Assembly (NCBI GenBank): GCA_002077065.1
Contig: NAJO01000018.1
Span: 186,001-250,000, forward strand
Direction of reading: 5' to 3'
DNA: 64,000 bases
DNA from: Cryoendolithus antarcticus
Taxonomy: Eukaryota; Ascomycota; Dothideomycetes; Cladosporiales; Cladosporiaceae
Made by a program: the position numbers and the translations under genes. Position 1 is the first letter of the stretch, and every line of letters begins with the position of its first letter. The notes beneath the pieces were generated by a model. That model was not told the origin of the DNA, searched no databases, and worked only from the letters and a program-made list of their open reading frames with translations. This document shows, piece by piece, positions 1 to 11,006 of this stretch.

Positions 1-1527
1 AGCAATCCTTGTGACAGGTATAGTTGCAGTCCGCACACTGCATGCCCGCAGTATATTTGAGGAATCCACCACAGTAAGCACACCGCATGATGCTGTAGAA
101 GTTCTGCAGCGAGAACTTGTGCCCATACTGCTCGATGACATCTTCTTTCTTCTGCCGCACAGCGCCTTTACGACCAAGACCAACATCGAAGGTCTTGCGG
201 CCAGGAGTGGCTTTATTGAAGCCGAGTGTGATCTGTATACGGCCGACAGGCTCAAGAGAGAACCACGCATCGGCGTATACAGGGCCGGTCTGCGCATTGA
301 GGCCGGAGCCGGGTGGTCCTCCGGCAGAGCTCGGCACCGTGCCTTGGGCGCCGGGAGGCGGTTGGAACTGTGGACTGCCATCCGCCATCTTATCAGCAGA
401 CACCCAGCCCGCCTGGTTGAATTCAGCCTCCACCCTCTTTCTCCTCAGCTCGTCAACCAGATCGGCAATCCGGATCCAGCAGAGTCCAATGGGCACAGCA
501 TGCTCTCCAGACCTGTCGTAGACCGTAAATTCGATCTCGTTGGCCTTGTCTACATCAAACTCATGCAGCTCATCCGGCCATCGATCGGTCCTTGTTGCCT
601 TGGTCCTCCCCTTGAAGACGTCTTCGACCTTCATGATGACGAAGGTCTCCGGCCCACGCTGAAACCGCCCAGTGGAAGCGTGATCCACATCAGCCACCGC
701 ATGTATCTTGACAGACAGATGACCACTCAAGGGCTTGCGCTGCGTCGGGACATCGAGACTATCGTCGTCCGCGGCATCGGCAAAGTCGACAACATGCAGA
801 TCCTCGTATCGGCGTAGCGCCTGCTTGAGCAGCTGTATCTTCTGATTGCTCTCCACTCTCTTACCCTCGGCATCTGCTCTGCTCTTGCGATCGCCCTCCA
901 TTTGGTAGAGCTTGACCATCTTCTCAATGCCGTCTTTGTACTGCTTCTCCACACTAAGCTTGAATTCGATTTGTGACAGCATCAGCTGGATTCGGGGTCC
1001 GAGATGTGGCGTGTCGTATTTGATGAGGTCTGCATCATAGTCAGTAGGAAATCCTCGAAGCAACACCAGCGCATGCCATGCTCACCCAGTTTGCTGTAAT
1101 TCGGCCTCTGCCTCGGCGTCCGCTCGGGCGCACCGCCAACGGGTCTGGGCGGTATCAAACCCTCTCCAGCTCTATCACCATAGCCAGCTTGCGTATACCC
1201 GCCTTGCTGCTGCCTTCCCTGCTGCCCACCTCCATGCATCGGCGGCGGCGGTCCTCCAGCACCGCCACCACCTGCTCCAGGGCCTCCGTTGCCAAGTCCC
1301 ATCTGGCCCACACCAGATCCAACCATCCGCGTTTTGATGTCTTGCAGCGTTTGCTCGAAGTAAGCGATATTTCTGCGAGCATCGCGGATCTGAGATTCGA
1401 CGCGCGAGTTCACAGCTGGATTGTTCGTCGCTTGCCGCATCTGATTCGCGGCGTTGATAATGACTTTCTCGCGCTCGATCTTGCGGAGCAGCTCTTGCAT
1501 GGCCGTGTCATCGCCGTTGTTCGCCAT
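1..1527 (-). CDS. PKC1: Protein kinase C (PKC1/PkcA), 5' part; gene runs off the left edge
   Basis: This is the N-terminal regulatory half of the fungal Rho-activated protein kinase C of the cell wall integrity pathway. The ATG is at 1527-1525; exon 1 is 1086-1527, a 56-nt intron (1030-1085, GTGAGC...TGCAG, branch CTGAC) follows, and exon 2 is open from 1029 to the window edge. Residues about 10-60 form the first HR1 repeat ([19 protein letters not shown]). After a Gly/Pro/Gln-rich linker comes a second HR1 ([20 protein letters not shown] and onward), then a C2-like domain around [20 protein letters not shown]. The left end enters a C1 zinc finger ([20 protein letters not shown], then HxDC-type cysteines). 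Domain order HR1-HR1-C2-C1 is that of fungal Pkc1. The kinase domain lies outside the window. Family known; membership certain from the domains. Confidence 0.95.
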
Positions 1528-2430
1528 AATTGCGGTATGAGTGATCAATCACCGCGGCGGCGGGTGATATGGGTTCCGCGTCGTTACAGCAGTGAGTCCC
1601 GCTGACTCTTCCCTGCCGAGTTGACCTCGATAGCCGCTCAGAATAGAGTCAAACAGAATACAGTGTAGCAAATATGCCTCACTCCCCAATCAGCCAGTGC
1701 CGTACGGCGAAGTCGCCCTCCCCCAAATATCGGGCACACAAAAACACCCCTCACCCGAAAACCAACAACTTCCCTATTCTTCCAAGACTCTGCTGAGCTT
1801 AGCAACACATCTTCCCGTCGTGTCAGAGAGACAAGCACGTGCCGTGGCGGGCGTGAGGCGAATGTCGTCGTAAGTGGAGCGCTGGAGCTGGAATGAAGTT
1901 GGCCTGTCGATTGCGTGGGCTCCACTGTGCTGGACGCAACTCTCGCGGACTAGTGCCAATATTTCCTGACCCCGCGGACGCCGTACGATAGCGATATGCC
2001 GCAATGGTGCTGCTGCGAGTCACACGTGCAAATCGACCTGGGTGAGCTGCCTACAGTAGGCTATCTCACGGTGTATGGAATCAATTGGAGGCGATTCCAC
2101 TATTTGCCTCGTCTCGGTGTTCACTCCACGCGTCGTGTCACTTCGAACTTGTTGTTGGGAAAGTGGGGGGGTGTGATGTCAGCGCAGAGGATATGGTTGC
2201 CATTGACGATGAAGTCTGTTCGTTTTTCGGTTGGGTCGCGCTCATCATTAGAGGTCAAACATCCTGTTGATCCCCAGTCGATGCTTCGAACCTCTGGGAA
2301 AGCTTGCACGAAGATGTTCTCCGATAGTGCAGGCCAGGTAGTGAATTTATATCTATATCCTGACGATGGTGTTGGACTCCAGTCTAATGAGCATGGTGAA
2401 CTCGAAGCATGCGGTTAGGCGCTTCAGCTT
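1528..2430. other. Spacer: PKC1 upstream region and LYC1-like 3' flank
   Basis: No convincing gene. It holds the promoter and leader of PKC1 on its left and the 3' flank of the next minus-strand gene on its right. Short open frames on both strands have no recognisable protein features. Confidence 0.6.
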
Positions 2431-3683
2431 TCAACACCACCCAAACTTCTCACTACACACCCAGTCCACATCCTCTCCACTCCCCTCACCATACCACCTC
2501 AGACTGCAGATGCTTTCCTTCTCCCTCGCCACCACCTTCGTCTCAGGTATCACTGCACTCGCAGCCTCAAGTGCAAGTGCAGTAGGATTCCAGAGCTCCA
2601 CGTGCTGCATGTTCCAGTCCTTCGCCTCCCTCTGCGCGGCAACGAGCAGGGCAGAGATCTGCTGGACAACATTGTCTTTTTTCCCTGCATGGCCATTCAT
2701 TTGCGACTGGGAAGTTGAGGATCCAGCAGCAGCAAAGTTATCGTATGCTGCATCTTCGACCACGAGTCTGAGTATGTGCAGTGTATCGTCAGCCTTCTCG
2801 CTGGGATTCGTCCACACTTTCGTCCAGATACACCACGCCCGCTTGCCTTCCTCAGTGCCGACAATCGCACCTTTGATCGTAGGATTCCGTGAGTGGAGTT
2901 CCTTGGCGATGAAGTCTTCACGTGCGTGATGCCAGTCGAAGGTTCGAAGGTCGGGGAGGAGAGTTACGGTAGTCTTGGGAGTGTCCAGGGCAGCCAATCG
3001 AGTGCGTAGAAGCGTCTCATCTGCGTCACACAAAGGTGCAAGGTCCGTAGCCTTCAGTGGTGTTGTCTCTGGCAGACCGGTGAGTCCAGCACTTGACTCA
3101 GCAGGCAAAGCAATATGCGAGGAAGGCATCGCTTTCCACCCTCTCGCAGCGTAGAAGTTCTATACCCAACATCAGCACTCCATCCACATATCCTGCAAAG
3201 TACAGCTCAACTCACCTTCCCGATATCACTCCACAGCGCACTGAAAGCTACCTTCTGCCCCTCACCCTTACCCCAGCCCTCCAACCTCTCTCCTAACAAC
3301 TCCATCATCCGTCCCGCATACCCTCTTCCTCGCCTACTCTCCTCACAAAACACACTCGCAACGCCATGCGCCACAACCTCGATCACCTCGCCCCCTCCAG
3401 GCTTGACAAGCGCTCGCTTGCGTATGCTCTCACAGCCACACAGGACCCTCCGCTCTGAGCTTCCAGGTGGTGTGTGAACGAGCATCCAGGCTGTGAGGCC
3501 ATTGTCGCGGGTCAAATCTTGGGTCAGGAGGAGTGCTTCGCGCTTGAAGTAGGCGTCTAGGGAGAGGGCGCCGCGCCATTCGACGCTGTTGGCGTGTGTT
3601 TGGGCTAGATTCTCTTTGGGGGTTGCGACTACGAGGGATATTTCTGGCGAAGCGGCGCCTGGCAACGAGGTAGACATAGTCAT
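2431..3683 (-). CDS. LYC1: LYC1-like GNAT N-acetyltransferase
   Basis: Two exons, 3216-3683 and 2431-3159, joined across a 56-nt intron (3160-3215, GTGAGT...TATAG), give 398 residues. ATG at 3683-3681; a second ATG two codons later is an alternative start. Residues about 110-130 carry a GNAT acetyl-CoA loop (RRGRGYAG, 117-124) after the beta-strand VVAHGVASVFC. The exon junction lies in SDIGK|NFYAARGW, a conserved segment preceding the SSHIALP motif of the LYC1 C-terminal domain. Yarrowia LYC1 is a lysine N6-acetyltransferase, so acetylation of free lysine is the known family activity; the substrate here is inferred only. It is divergent from the RBR ligase gene across about 900 bp. Confidence 0.88.
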
Positions 3684-4582
3684 GGCGGGTATGATTTTGC
3701 TCAGGGTGGGATGTGGGGATGTGTACAGTGCGCGGAAGGCACTTTGAAGCGGTCTTGAATGAGAGAGCAGTGGTCAAACATTCTTCGTGATGTGGATATG
3801 TTGCAAGGACATGAGTCTAGGGCGTGTCTATTCAGGAAGGTCCCCGCCATTGGTGTGTATCGAGGACATCTCTCGACGTTCCCCCATACCAAACGCGTGT
3901 ACTCCGTAACATCATGCTATGTCCTCGTCTGGAGTGCATGTGATAGCTCGCATCGCTCTGTACGAGGCAGTGAGCCTGGCATGAGCTACAGCTCGTACAG
4001 CGGCGGGCACAGGCTGCTCTTCGTCAATACCATTGTCTTGAGGGGCAAGGCTAATGGTCCCAACGATGTGGTTCTAGCCTTGCGTGAGGCTTTCACCGGC
4101 AGGGCCGCACGAGGCTACACCGCAGGAGCGACTTTCATCTTGACCAGTTTGATTTGAGTCTCTTCACGACACAAATCGCCCTCCCACTCTTCGCAAGGAC
4201 CCTCGAACCTTGTTACATTCTTCACTGACTGACTCCAGACGTTCATGCACTCCCGGCCTCTCGACCACCATCTCGACAGACCCATACACTTCGGCGACAG
4301 CTCCGCAAACACTTTCTACACTACCACAGCATTGCTGGTGAACAATTCTGCACGCCCTAGGTCATGAACCCGAGCACTTGTCTCACCACATGAAGGACTG
4401 CCAGACAGTGAAGCTGGACTTCACCCCTTTTATATCAGGTCTCAGGCACCGCGAAGCTCCACACACCAGTCATTCCTCCGACTTGAACAACAGCAGTCCC
4501 AACGCTCTCTCCATACATTCATAGACTGCTGCGTCCTCTACTATCGTTACACTGTGTGCATTGACCTACAGCCAGCTACAAC
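3684..4582. other. Divergent promoter region between LYC1-like and RBR ligase genes
   Basis: About 900 bp without a supported gene. An open frame at 3759-4157 (+) looks non-coding. A TATATC element lies at 4431-4436, about 150 nt before the RBR ATG, followed by C/T-rich sequence. Confidence 0.5.
4431..4436 (+). promoter_or_regulatory. Possible TATA element of the RBR ligase gene
   Basis: The sequence TTTTATATC lies about 150 nt upstream of the ATG at 4583, at a plausible distance for a fungal core promoter. Motif match only; no transcription start is known. Confidence 0.3.
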
Positions 4583-7500
4583 ATGGCCACTGCACAAGCC
4601 GCCGGAGGAGCGCATCGCCATGTCATCGACCTTGTCAGCGACGACGAAAGCGCTAACGGAGACGACCTACCACTCATCGTTGATCGTGCCGCAGCTGAGC
4701 AGCCTGGGGAAGGCCTTTGGGGTTTCGACAACGTACTTCCCGAGCTAGGCTTTCCTGACTTTCTTCCCGAGCACGGACATGAAGACTCCGAAGCCGAAGT
4801 AGAGATCACCGGCGTGCGTGCCAATGTAGATCTGTTGGAGACGCCGGAGCCTGAATTACCTCGTGTCCATCCTGACGACAAGTACGACGGCTTGCGCAAC
4901 ACGCAGGAAGCTCGCGACTTCGAGGTCGTACTTGCTATGAGCGGCGAAGCGACTGGCTTCACTGTCGACACTTGCCTGCAGCGTGTCCTCGAGCTCTTCC
5001 CAGATGTCTGTCATGATCATGTCATTAGACTATACCAACAGCACGACGACGACAACAACGGCTACGAGGGGATACCCGGCCCGGCAAGACTGGATAGCAT
5101 CATCGATAGCCTTTTGACTGACTCCACTTACCCCAGACACAAAAGCATCACTGATCTCAAGCGGAAGCGCGCCGACAGTCGCGAAGATGCTGACGCCGCA
5201 CTGCTCCTTCGCTGGGAGCGCGAGGACAGGGAGACAGCGCCACACTCCTTCAGTGGATCTATCAAATGTATGCTGAAGAGTGAATTCCCCACATGGACTC
5301 AGGACGATATCGCAAACGTTCTCAAGCAGAAGAAACACTACTATCAATCGCAAGTGCATATGGCAAGTCTGCTCGATACGGAGAATTCAGCTCGCCGTGG
5401 ACGACCATCAACGCAGTTTGCTGATGCGGATACCATTGCGGTGAACTCCGGCTGGCCATCTCTTGTCGATGAGCTTGAAGCTGCTCGCAAGCGGGTGAAC
5501 ATTGATCGCAAGTTACGTCTCGAGGAAGTCACCAAGAAGAGGATGGAGGCTGACAATCTGCAACGAGCTATTGATGCTGGTCTGATTGCAGAATGCCAAG
5601 CTTGCTTTGATGAACTGCCGATGAATAGACAGATTCACTGCAATGGCGACACTGCTCATTTCACCTGCTACGAATGCGCTGAGAATTACATTAAGTCAGA
5701 GGTGGGTGACTCAAGGTGTCGTGTGTTGTGCACTGCGGGCTGTGGCGCCGGCTTTGACCCGTATCAGCTGAACTCGCTTGCCGATAAGAAGTTGCTCGAA
5801 AGGCTTGCCCAGCTTCAGCAAGAGAAGGATATCCGCGATGCCGGACTGGACGATCTCGAGGAGTGCCCATGCTGCGACTACAAGGCCATCCTCCCTCCCG
5901 TCGAAGACGACTTTGAGTTCCGATGCGCCAACCCAGACTGCAACAAAATCAGCTGCAGAAGATGCAAAGCCACGAGTCACATTCCCATGTCTTGCGAACA
6001 GTATGCAAATGACAACAAAATCAATAGTCGCCACAAGATCGAAGAGGCCATGACTGCCGCTCTGATCCGTGGGTGTAACGGTTGCAAGAAGCAATTCATC
6101 AAGGAGTACGGCTGCAACAAGATGACCTGTCCCTCGTGCGGTCACCTGCAGTGCTATGTATGCAGTACATCACTAAAGGGCTACGAACACTTCGACCAGA
6201 CTGGCGGCTATCCAGCTCCCGGACAGCATCAAGCTGCGCCTGCAGGTGGCAAGTGCCCTCTCTACGACGACGTCGAAGCCCGCCACGAGCGTGAAGTCAA
6301 AGTTGCCGAAGATGCTGCGCGCGCTGAAGTAGTCGCTTCGGATCCAGACGTCACGGCCGAGGATCTGCAGATCAAAATGTCCGCTGCTGTCACGAAGAAA
6401 GCTGCGCCGACAGGTGCAGCTGCAGTCGACAGGGCTGCCATGTTAGCCATGGGCATGCCACCTGAATACGACGCTTTCATGGTACCACGTCACCGCCACC
6501 GTGCTTATGAGCGGGGTCTCGCGCGTCTGGACGGTAGAGTCGCCGCGCTCGAGGCTCGTCACGGCGCTGGTCATCGCGTTAGAGGCGCGGAGGCTGCTGC
6601 TGCTGGAGGTGAAGAGCGGGGTATCGGTGCTGTCGCCGATCGCATGGTGGCCCTCAGAGCTGCTTTGGAGCGGAATAGGATTCCGCCTGATATGCCGATC
6701 GCTGGGCTAGACGAGCTCGTTGACGCCAGAAGGGCGCGGCATGCAATGAATGCGAATCAGCGACCGCATGGTGGCTGGGTGCAACCCATGCCTGGTGCTC
6801 CTCCGGATTTCAATCCTGCGGCTTCGTTTAGGGCAAGGGAACGAAGACCGCGCGAAGACCGTGATGAGATCGAACGGCTGATCAATCGACCTGTTGCCAG
6901 ACAACCCCACTTGGCACAAATGGCAAATATCCTGGCTGCTGCGCCACACAACCCACCACCAGATCTGCAACGGCCTATCGTACCAGCCGTACAGCCTTCT
7001 CGTTATGAGGCATTGCAGCCCACGGTCGCGCCAGCCGATCAAAGGCCGATGGGAGCTCCACGACTCGATCTACTGCGCCGGCAACGGTTTGAGGCACTTC
7101 AAGCTCAGCAACAACGCCGGCTTCGGGCTGGAGACCCGCAGGCGCAAGCTGTGACCCAGGCGCGCGCCCAATCTGCACGCCAACGCGCTCAAGACCTTGC
7201 TGCTCAGCGGGCTCGAAATGTCGCGCAGAGGACGCAAGATACCAATCAGCAAGCGCAGGCTGCGAACAACCAGCGTCTCCAAGCTGCAAACCATCAATTC
7301 GCAGTAGCAGATCAGCAAGCCCGTGCCGCGCATCTTCTCCCAGCTCAGGCACGGAATGCTCCGGGTCTGTTCGACAATCTGCCGCTTCTGCAACAACCCG
7401 CCTTCGGCGACTTGGCCTTAGGCTTACACTTTGGTCCTGTACCGGGCGCGTTTCACGACGGCGTCGACGCTGCTCCGTTGCGAGGAGCACCGCAGCGGGC

Positions 7501-7603
7501 AGACTATTGGGGTGAAGGACTGGAGGTGAACTGGGCGGGCTTTGGAGGCGCAGACGTGGAAGACGACTGGCTTGCTGCGTGGCCGAGAGGGAGAGACCAG
7601 TGA
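4583..7603 (+). CDS. RBR-type E3 ubiquitin ligase, RNF216/Triad3-like
   Basis: A single-exon gene of 1006 residues. The core has RING1 from C338 (CQACFDELP...HFTCYEC), an in-between-RING segment at about 428-475 (CPCC...CANPDC...CRRC) and RING2/Rcat at about 495-535 (CNGCKKQF...GCNKMTCPSCG...CYVC). By analogy with other RBRs, the cysteine of GCNKM, near residue 511, would be the catalytic thioester cysteine. These ligases take ubiquitin from an E2 onto that cysteine and then onto substrate. The N-terminus has VIDLVSDDE (residues 14-22), which resembles a SUMO-interacting motif. The C-terminal 450 residues are Arg/Ala/Gln-rich and probably partly coiled coil. The RNF216-like grouping rests on spacing and RING2 form; substrates are unknown. 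Confidence 0.9.
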   Translation: MATAQAAGGAHRHVIDLVSDDESANGDDLPLIVDRAAAEQPGEGLWGFDNVLPELGFPDFLPEHGHEDSEAEVEITGVRANVDLLETPEPELPRVHPDDKYDGLRNTQEARDFEVVLAMSGEATGFTVDTCLQRVLELFPDVCHDHVIRLYQQHDDDNNGYEGIPGPARLDSIIDSLLTDSTYPRHKSITDLKRKRADSREDADAALLLRWEREDRETAPHSFSGSIKCMLKSEFPTWTQDDIANVLKQKKHYYQSQVHMASLLDTENSARRGRPSTQFADADTIAVNSGWPSLVDELEAARKRVNIDRKLRLEEVTKKRMEADNLQRAIDAGLIAECQACFDELPMNRQIHCNGDTAHFTCYECAENYIKSEVGDSRCRVLCTAGCGAGFDPYQLNSLADKKLLERLAQLQQEKDIRDAGLDDLEECPCCDYKAILPPVEDDFEFRCANPDCNKISCRRCKATSHIPMSCEQYANDNKINSRHKIEEAMTAALIRGCNGCKKQFIKEYGCNKMTCPSCGHLQCYVCSTSLKGYEHFDQTGGYPAPGQHQAAPAGGKCPLYDDVEARHEREVKVAEDAARAEVVASDPDVTAEDLQIKMSAAVTKKAAPTGAAAVDRAAMLAMGMPPEYDAFMVPRHRHRAYERGLARLDGRVAALEARHGAGHRVRGAEAAAAGGEERGIGAVADRMVALRAALERNRIPPDMPIAGLDELVDARRARHAMNANQRPHGGWVQPMPGAPPDFNPAASFRARERRPREDRDEIERLINRPVARQPHLAQMANILAAAPHNPPPDLQRPIVPAVQPSRYEALQPTVAPADQRPMGAPRLDLLRRQRFEALQAQQQRRLRAGDPQAQAVTQARAQSARQRAQDLAAQRARNVAQRTQDTNQQAQAANNQRLQAANHQFAVADQQARAAHLLPAQARNAPGLFDNLPLLQQPAFGDLALGLHFGPVPGAFHDGVDAAPLRGAPQRADYWGEGLEVNWAGFGGADVEDDWLAAWPRGRDQ

Positions 7604-8017
7604 GACTTGTGGGTAGCTGTGGGTGCTGGGCTGGTAGTTCTGGTACCGGACGTGTGATCAAGAAGCAGGGAGTTGTGCGACATTCGCGGATTCGGCGGAT
7701 GCGATGTTATTGGCATGGTAGATTGTGGGTGTTCAGATTGCTTGGAGCGCGGCACAGACTGGCTTTGCTTGATATATCTTTAGCGGAGGCGCTGGTTGGG
7801 AAGTTGCATCATCAGTGGGGGCATGGGCATCAGCTTAATAGCATTTAGCGAAGTGAGATCATGAACGGCTGCGCGACGGTATTGATTATTTATCAGTGGA
7901 GCAGTCCTCATTATCATTACTTACTTATGCACACTCATGCCGCGGCCGTGATCCTTTGGCCGTCAATGCTGAATCCTGTATATACATTCCACCCGTCTCA
8001 GCTCCCGCCCCTCACCC
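7604..8017. other. Convergent 3' spacer between RBR ligase and SVF1
   Basis: Holds the two 3' untranslated regions; nothing else is recognisable. Confidence 0.5.
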
Positions 8018-9317
8018 TCACGAGATGAAAGTAGCCTCCATGAAGAGCTGTCCCTCCTCCTCGATCACCTTCCCATCGACTTCAAGCTTCAGCGTCATCT
8101 TCGGACAATACTATGGAACTCCGTCAGCATCCAATCACTCACCCACCCACTTTACAACGGAGACATACCTGATAGATATAAGGCTTCGTATTAGCCACCC
8201 CAGCCACAATATTCTTGACAAACTTCGGCATCTCCCCCATGACATCCACACGATCCATCCGTTTCCCGATATCGCCTCCAAGTGTCGCTTTCACCTCTTT
8301 ACCCTCTTTATCCAGCCCTTTCCAGCTGAACGTCGTGTTCTTGGGTTCCGGCCACTCGTTATCGGAGTCCGGTGCTGTGGTGTTGTGCACAACTGCAGGT
8401 TGCGGTCCGGCTATGAGGACTTCGGTTGTGGACGTGATGCCGCCAACGGCTATGACGGACTCGCCGTAGGAGGGCGGGGTGGTGAATTCCATGAGGATCG
8501 CGGAGTAGGAGGGAGAGTGAAAGGTGGCGAAATTCCAGCGTGCGGCTGTGATTGTCAGTAGATGCCTGTCTAACAGCAAGCTCAGTCAGGATAGCCCACG
8601 TACCGGCAAAATGCGGCTTCATGCCTTGTAAGCAGTGAATGAATGCTCCCTTGCCACCAAAGTCCACCTCTCCTTTCTGCGTGATGAAGCTGCCCGAGAC
8701 CTCGCACCGTGGCCAGAATTTATGGTACATCCTCCCCCAAGGCTTCGCCGGATCCGTGCCAAAACTCGTGATACCGTCTTTGCCAGCCACAAAGCCCTCC
8801 GTACTCCTCTTGAAGGTGATGTCCACTATACAGCTCTTATTGACATTCCCCTTGATTCTGTAACTGCTTCCATCCTCCGAAATCTCCATGCTCACCCCAG
8901 TCGCCGAGAAGCCCTGCTTATCAGCGCTGAACTTTACGTTGTCCAGATTGTCCGAGCACCATAGCTCCGGCGTGGCTGTTGCGGCGTCTATTATTTTGCA
9001 GTTGAATTGCGCTGTTGTACGGATGCCGAGGACGTCTGAGTAGATTACTTGGACTAGCCCGAGTTTGCCGGTGGAAGAGGTCATGTAGAAAGTTTTGGTT
9101 TCGACGTTCGTGCCGGACATTACCTCCCAGGCTAGGGATGGCTTTTGGAGGGCTGTCCATTGGGGCGATGTGGGTGGAAGCTGGGAGGAGACAGATTGGA
9201 CTGCTGAGGAGCCGTAGACGGGTTCTGTGAGGCCGACGCTGAGAGGACTGTGGTTAGATTGATTGGGAGAGGTGGGCGATGGGGAGTTTTGTACGCATTC
9301 TTTGCCCAGGAAAACAT
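8018..9317 (-). CDS. SVF1: Survival factor 1 (Svf1) family protein
   Basis: Four exons: 9295-9317, 8604-9238, 8169-8545 and 8018-8110, with introns of 56, 58 and 58 nt (GTACAA...CTCAG, GTACGT...CACAG, GTATGT...CATAG). The joined frame is open and encodes 375 residues, close to the family length. The very short first exon encodes MFSWAKNA, matching the conserved Svf1 amphipathic N-terminus. Downstream landmarks are GLTEPVYG, the first lipocalin-like domain (TKTFYMTSSTGKLGLVQVIY, WCSDNLDN), CLQGMKPHFAAARWNF and a second domain ending in MEATFIS. In yeast Svf1 binds ceramides at the cis-Golgi/ER and supports survival under oxidative and cold stress; the N-terminal helix anchors it to membranes. 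The first splice site (GTACAA) is non-consensus, but the join restores the family sequence. Confidence 0.93.
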
Positions 9318-10082
9318 GATTGCTTTGGTGGTATAAGGATCACGTGAATTGAATTCAAAGTAGGCTTCTAAACACCTACTGCAGCGGGTTGAAGTCAAAG
9401 ATTACCAGTCTGGGACTCGAGGTGAGACTTTGGGAAAGGTCCGACGTAGCGCCAAGTCGTCTTCCTTCACTTCACTCGAGAATGAGCCGCTCTTCCTGTG
9501 CACGTGCAACAATGCGGACACTTTCCATGGACGCTTAGGGAATCGCGGGCTACAGAAAGCCTGGAGATAAATGTGAGGCACGACCGCCGGAAGACAGCGA
9601 GGCAAGGGTGTCCGATGCTTCGCCTTCGATACGGCATTGAGCTTCAACCAAGCCCCTGACCATGACTTCGACGTTTCGCAGTCTGCCATACCGGCATCGA
9701 CTTACAGTAAGTACTGCGCTTTGTTCTCACAGCGTTGACCCTTTGTGAGATGGCTAAAGAACAAGACTCTCCTTTTTCATCGACACAAGGCTATTGTACA
9801 CTCTCATAATCAAAGTACAAAGCCATGCTTCCTTTCTTGCAACCAGACAAGCCCTTTGTCGATCGAGCATCGAGTTCATCGGGTATGGGTATAAGACCTG
9901 AGCGCTACTCGAGCAAAAGATGCTTTCTGTTCCTCACAGCGTTTTTCAAAGCCTACAAAGCCTCCTCTTGTAAGCCTTGATCTACTCGGTCAGGAAACGT
10001 CTGTCACTCCCACCTTGAGGCAAACCAAAAGAAGAACACTGACCACCAGACAATACCGCACCACCTCACACACACAGCGAAC
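9318..10082. other. Divergent spacer between SVF1 and the Ser-rich orphan
   Basis: About 765 bp; no supported gene. A minus-strand open frame at 9402-9689 has no protein-like composition. It presumably carries both promoters. Confidence 0.45.
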
Positions 10083-11006
10083 ATGAGCCTCTGTACTGGT
10101 ACAAGCGCATGCGCCGCAAGTCGCCACTTTGGCAGCTTCGCGGCAAGCTGCGTGGGAGGCGCAAGCAACTCCAGCAGTCGGTCGAGCAGCCAGTCGAGCA
10201 GCCAGTCGAGCAGCCAGTCGAGCAGCCACCCAAACAGCTTCCGACGAATCGCTTGGAGGTGCAGCCTCGAAAGCACAACGGCGCGTCGCGGCTCAGCCTG
10301 GGACTCGCTCCCGACCAGCCCCCGCTCCACCGACCGCACAAGCGCCTTCGGCTCGCTAACAAGCGAGGAGCAGAGGCTGTTCGACGGCTTCGAGTGGGCG
10401 CGCCTCAGCAGCATCGGCAGCGATGTTGTTGGCTGGCGTCCACGGTCGGCCGGCAGCGCGGACAGCAGCACGCGCTCGAGCTGGGTCACGGTGGACTCGG
10501 TCTCAGAGCACAGCACTGGGTACCTAACATCTGACCGGATGTTCGGGTCCACGGTGGCTGGCGCCGACGCCGACGAAACCGACGACTTGCCATCTGCTAG
10601 CTTGCTCTTCGAGAGCCGCCGGGGACCTGAGCGCTTCGCGCGGAGCTTTTCCGACTGTAGCAGCGTCGAAGTCTACGAGGGCTTCGGGCTGCGGGAGGAG
10701 GAGGGTGAGGCGCCGGCTAGCGCTGGGGCCTCGACGGCGAGCTCTAGGAGCAGCTACGCCTCCGCGCGGAGCAGTCAGCCGGCTAGCTCGCGACGCCTCT
10801 CGGACTACGGTCTGGGCTCGCCCTTCATTGGGTGGGGCTCGCCGGCGGTGCAGCCGAGTAGCGGGGCCGCCAGCGAGGCGGAGAGCGAGCCGGCGAGTGC
10901 TGGCTCAGCGCCGGAACCGAGCACGGCGCAAGAGCGGGCGGCTGACAGCGGCTGGGCGGGGACTGGGGAGCTGGGGACTGACCTGCCACGTCGTTTGACG
11001 GTCTAG
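10083..11006 (+). CDS. Ser-rich low-complexity orphan protein
   Basis: A 307-residue open frame from an ATG at 10083, not recognised. It is rich in Ser, Ala, Arg and Gly. Residues about 31-48 are a run of SSQS repeats encoded by four perfect 12-bp copies (10181-10228). A less biased patch (LFDGFEWARLSSIGSDVVGW) is typical of a folded or binding segment and is the best sign that this frame is translated. No signal peptide or membrane segment is visible. Long open frames on the other strand (10004-10552) and in a second plus frame (10109-10534) overlap because the DNA is GC-rich and repetitive, so the reading frame is not certain. No function is proposed. Confidence 0.5.
   Translation: MSLCTGTSACAASRHFGSFAASCVGGASNSSSRSSSQSSSQSSSQSSSHPNSFRRIAWRCSLESTTARRGSAWDSLPTSPRSTDRTSAFGSLTSEEQRLFDGFEWARLSSIGSDVVGWRPRSAGSADSSTRSSWVTVDSVSEHSTGYLTSDRMFGSTVAGADADETDDLPSASLLFESRRGPERFARSFSDCSSVEVYEGFGLREEEGEAPASAGASTASSRSSYASARSSQPASSRRLSDYGLGSPFIGWGSPAVQPSSGAASEAESEPASAGSAPEPSTAQERAADSGWAGTGELGTDLPRRLTV
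10181..10228 (+). repeat. Four perfect tandem copies of a 12-bp unit
   Basis: The unit GTCGAGCAGCCA occurs four times without change and is multiple-of-three, so it adds SSSQ-type residues without breaking the frame. Such repeats expand and contract by slippage. Confidence 0.95.

Noticed and set aside
11..817. Plus-strand open frame of 268 codons
   Set aside because: It is antisense to the C2/C1 region of PKC1, which is unambiguous on the minus strand.
2275..2310. GGTTCGAAGC-like string on the minus strand resembling a tRNA T-loop
   Set aside because: The flanking bases do not form a T-stem and no acceptor or anticodon stem can be built.
3759..4157. Plus-strand open frame of 132 codons
   Set aside because: Lies in the divergent promoter, has no recognisable motif and an irregular composition.
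6975..7661. Minus-strand open frame of 228 codons
   Set aside because: Shadow of the Gln/Ala/Arg-rich C-terminus of the RBR ligase.
10004..10552. Minus-strand frame with WLLD repeats
   Set aside because: Repeats are the antisense of the 12-bp unit; the plus frame has a more protein-like composition, though this is not decisive.
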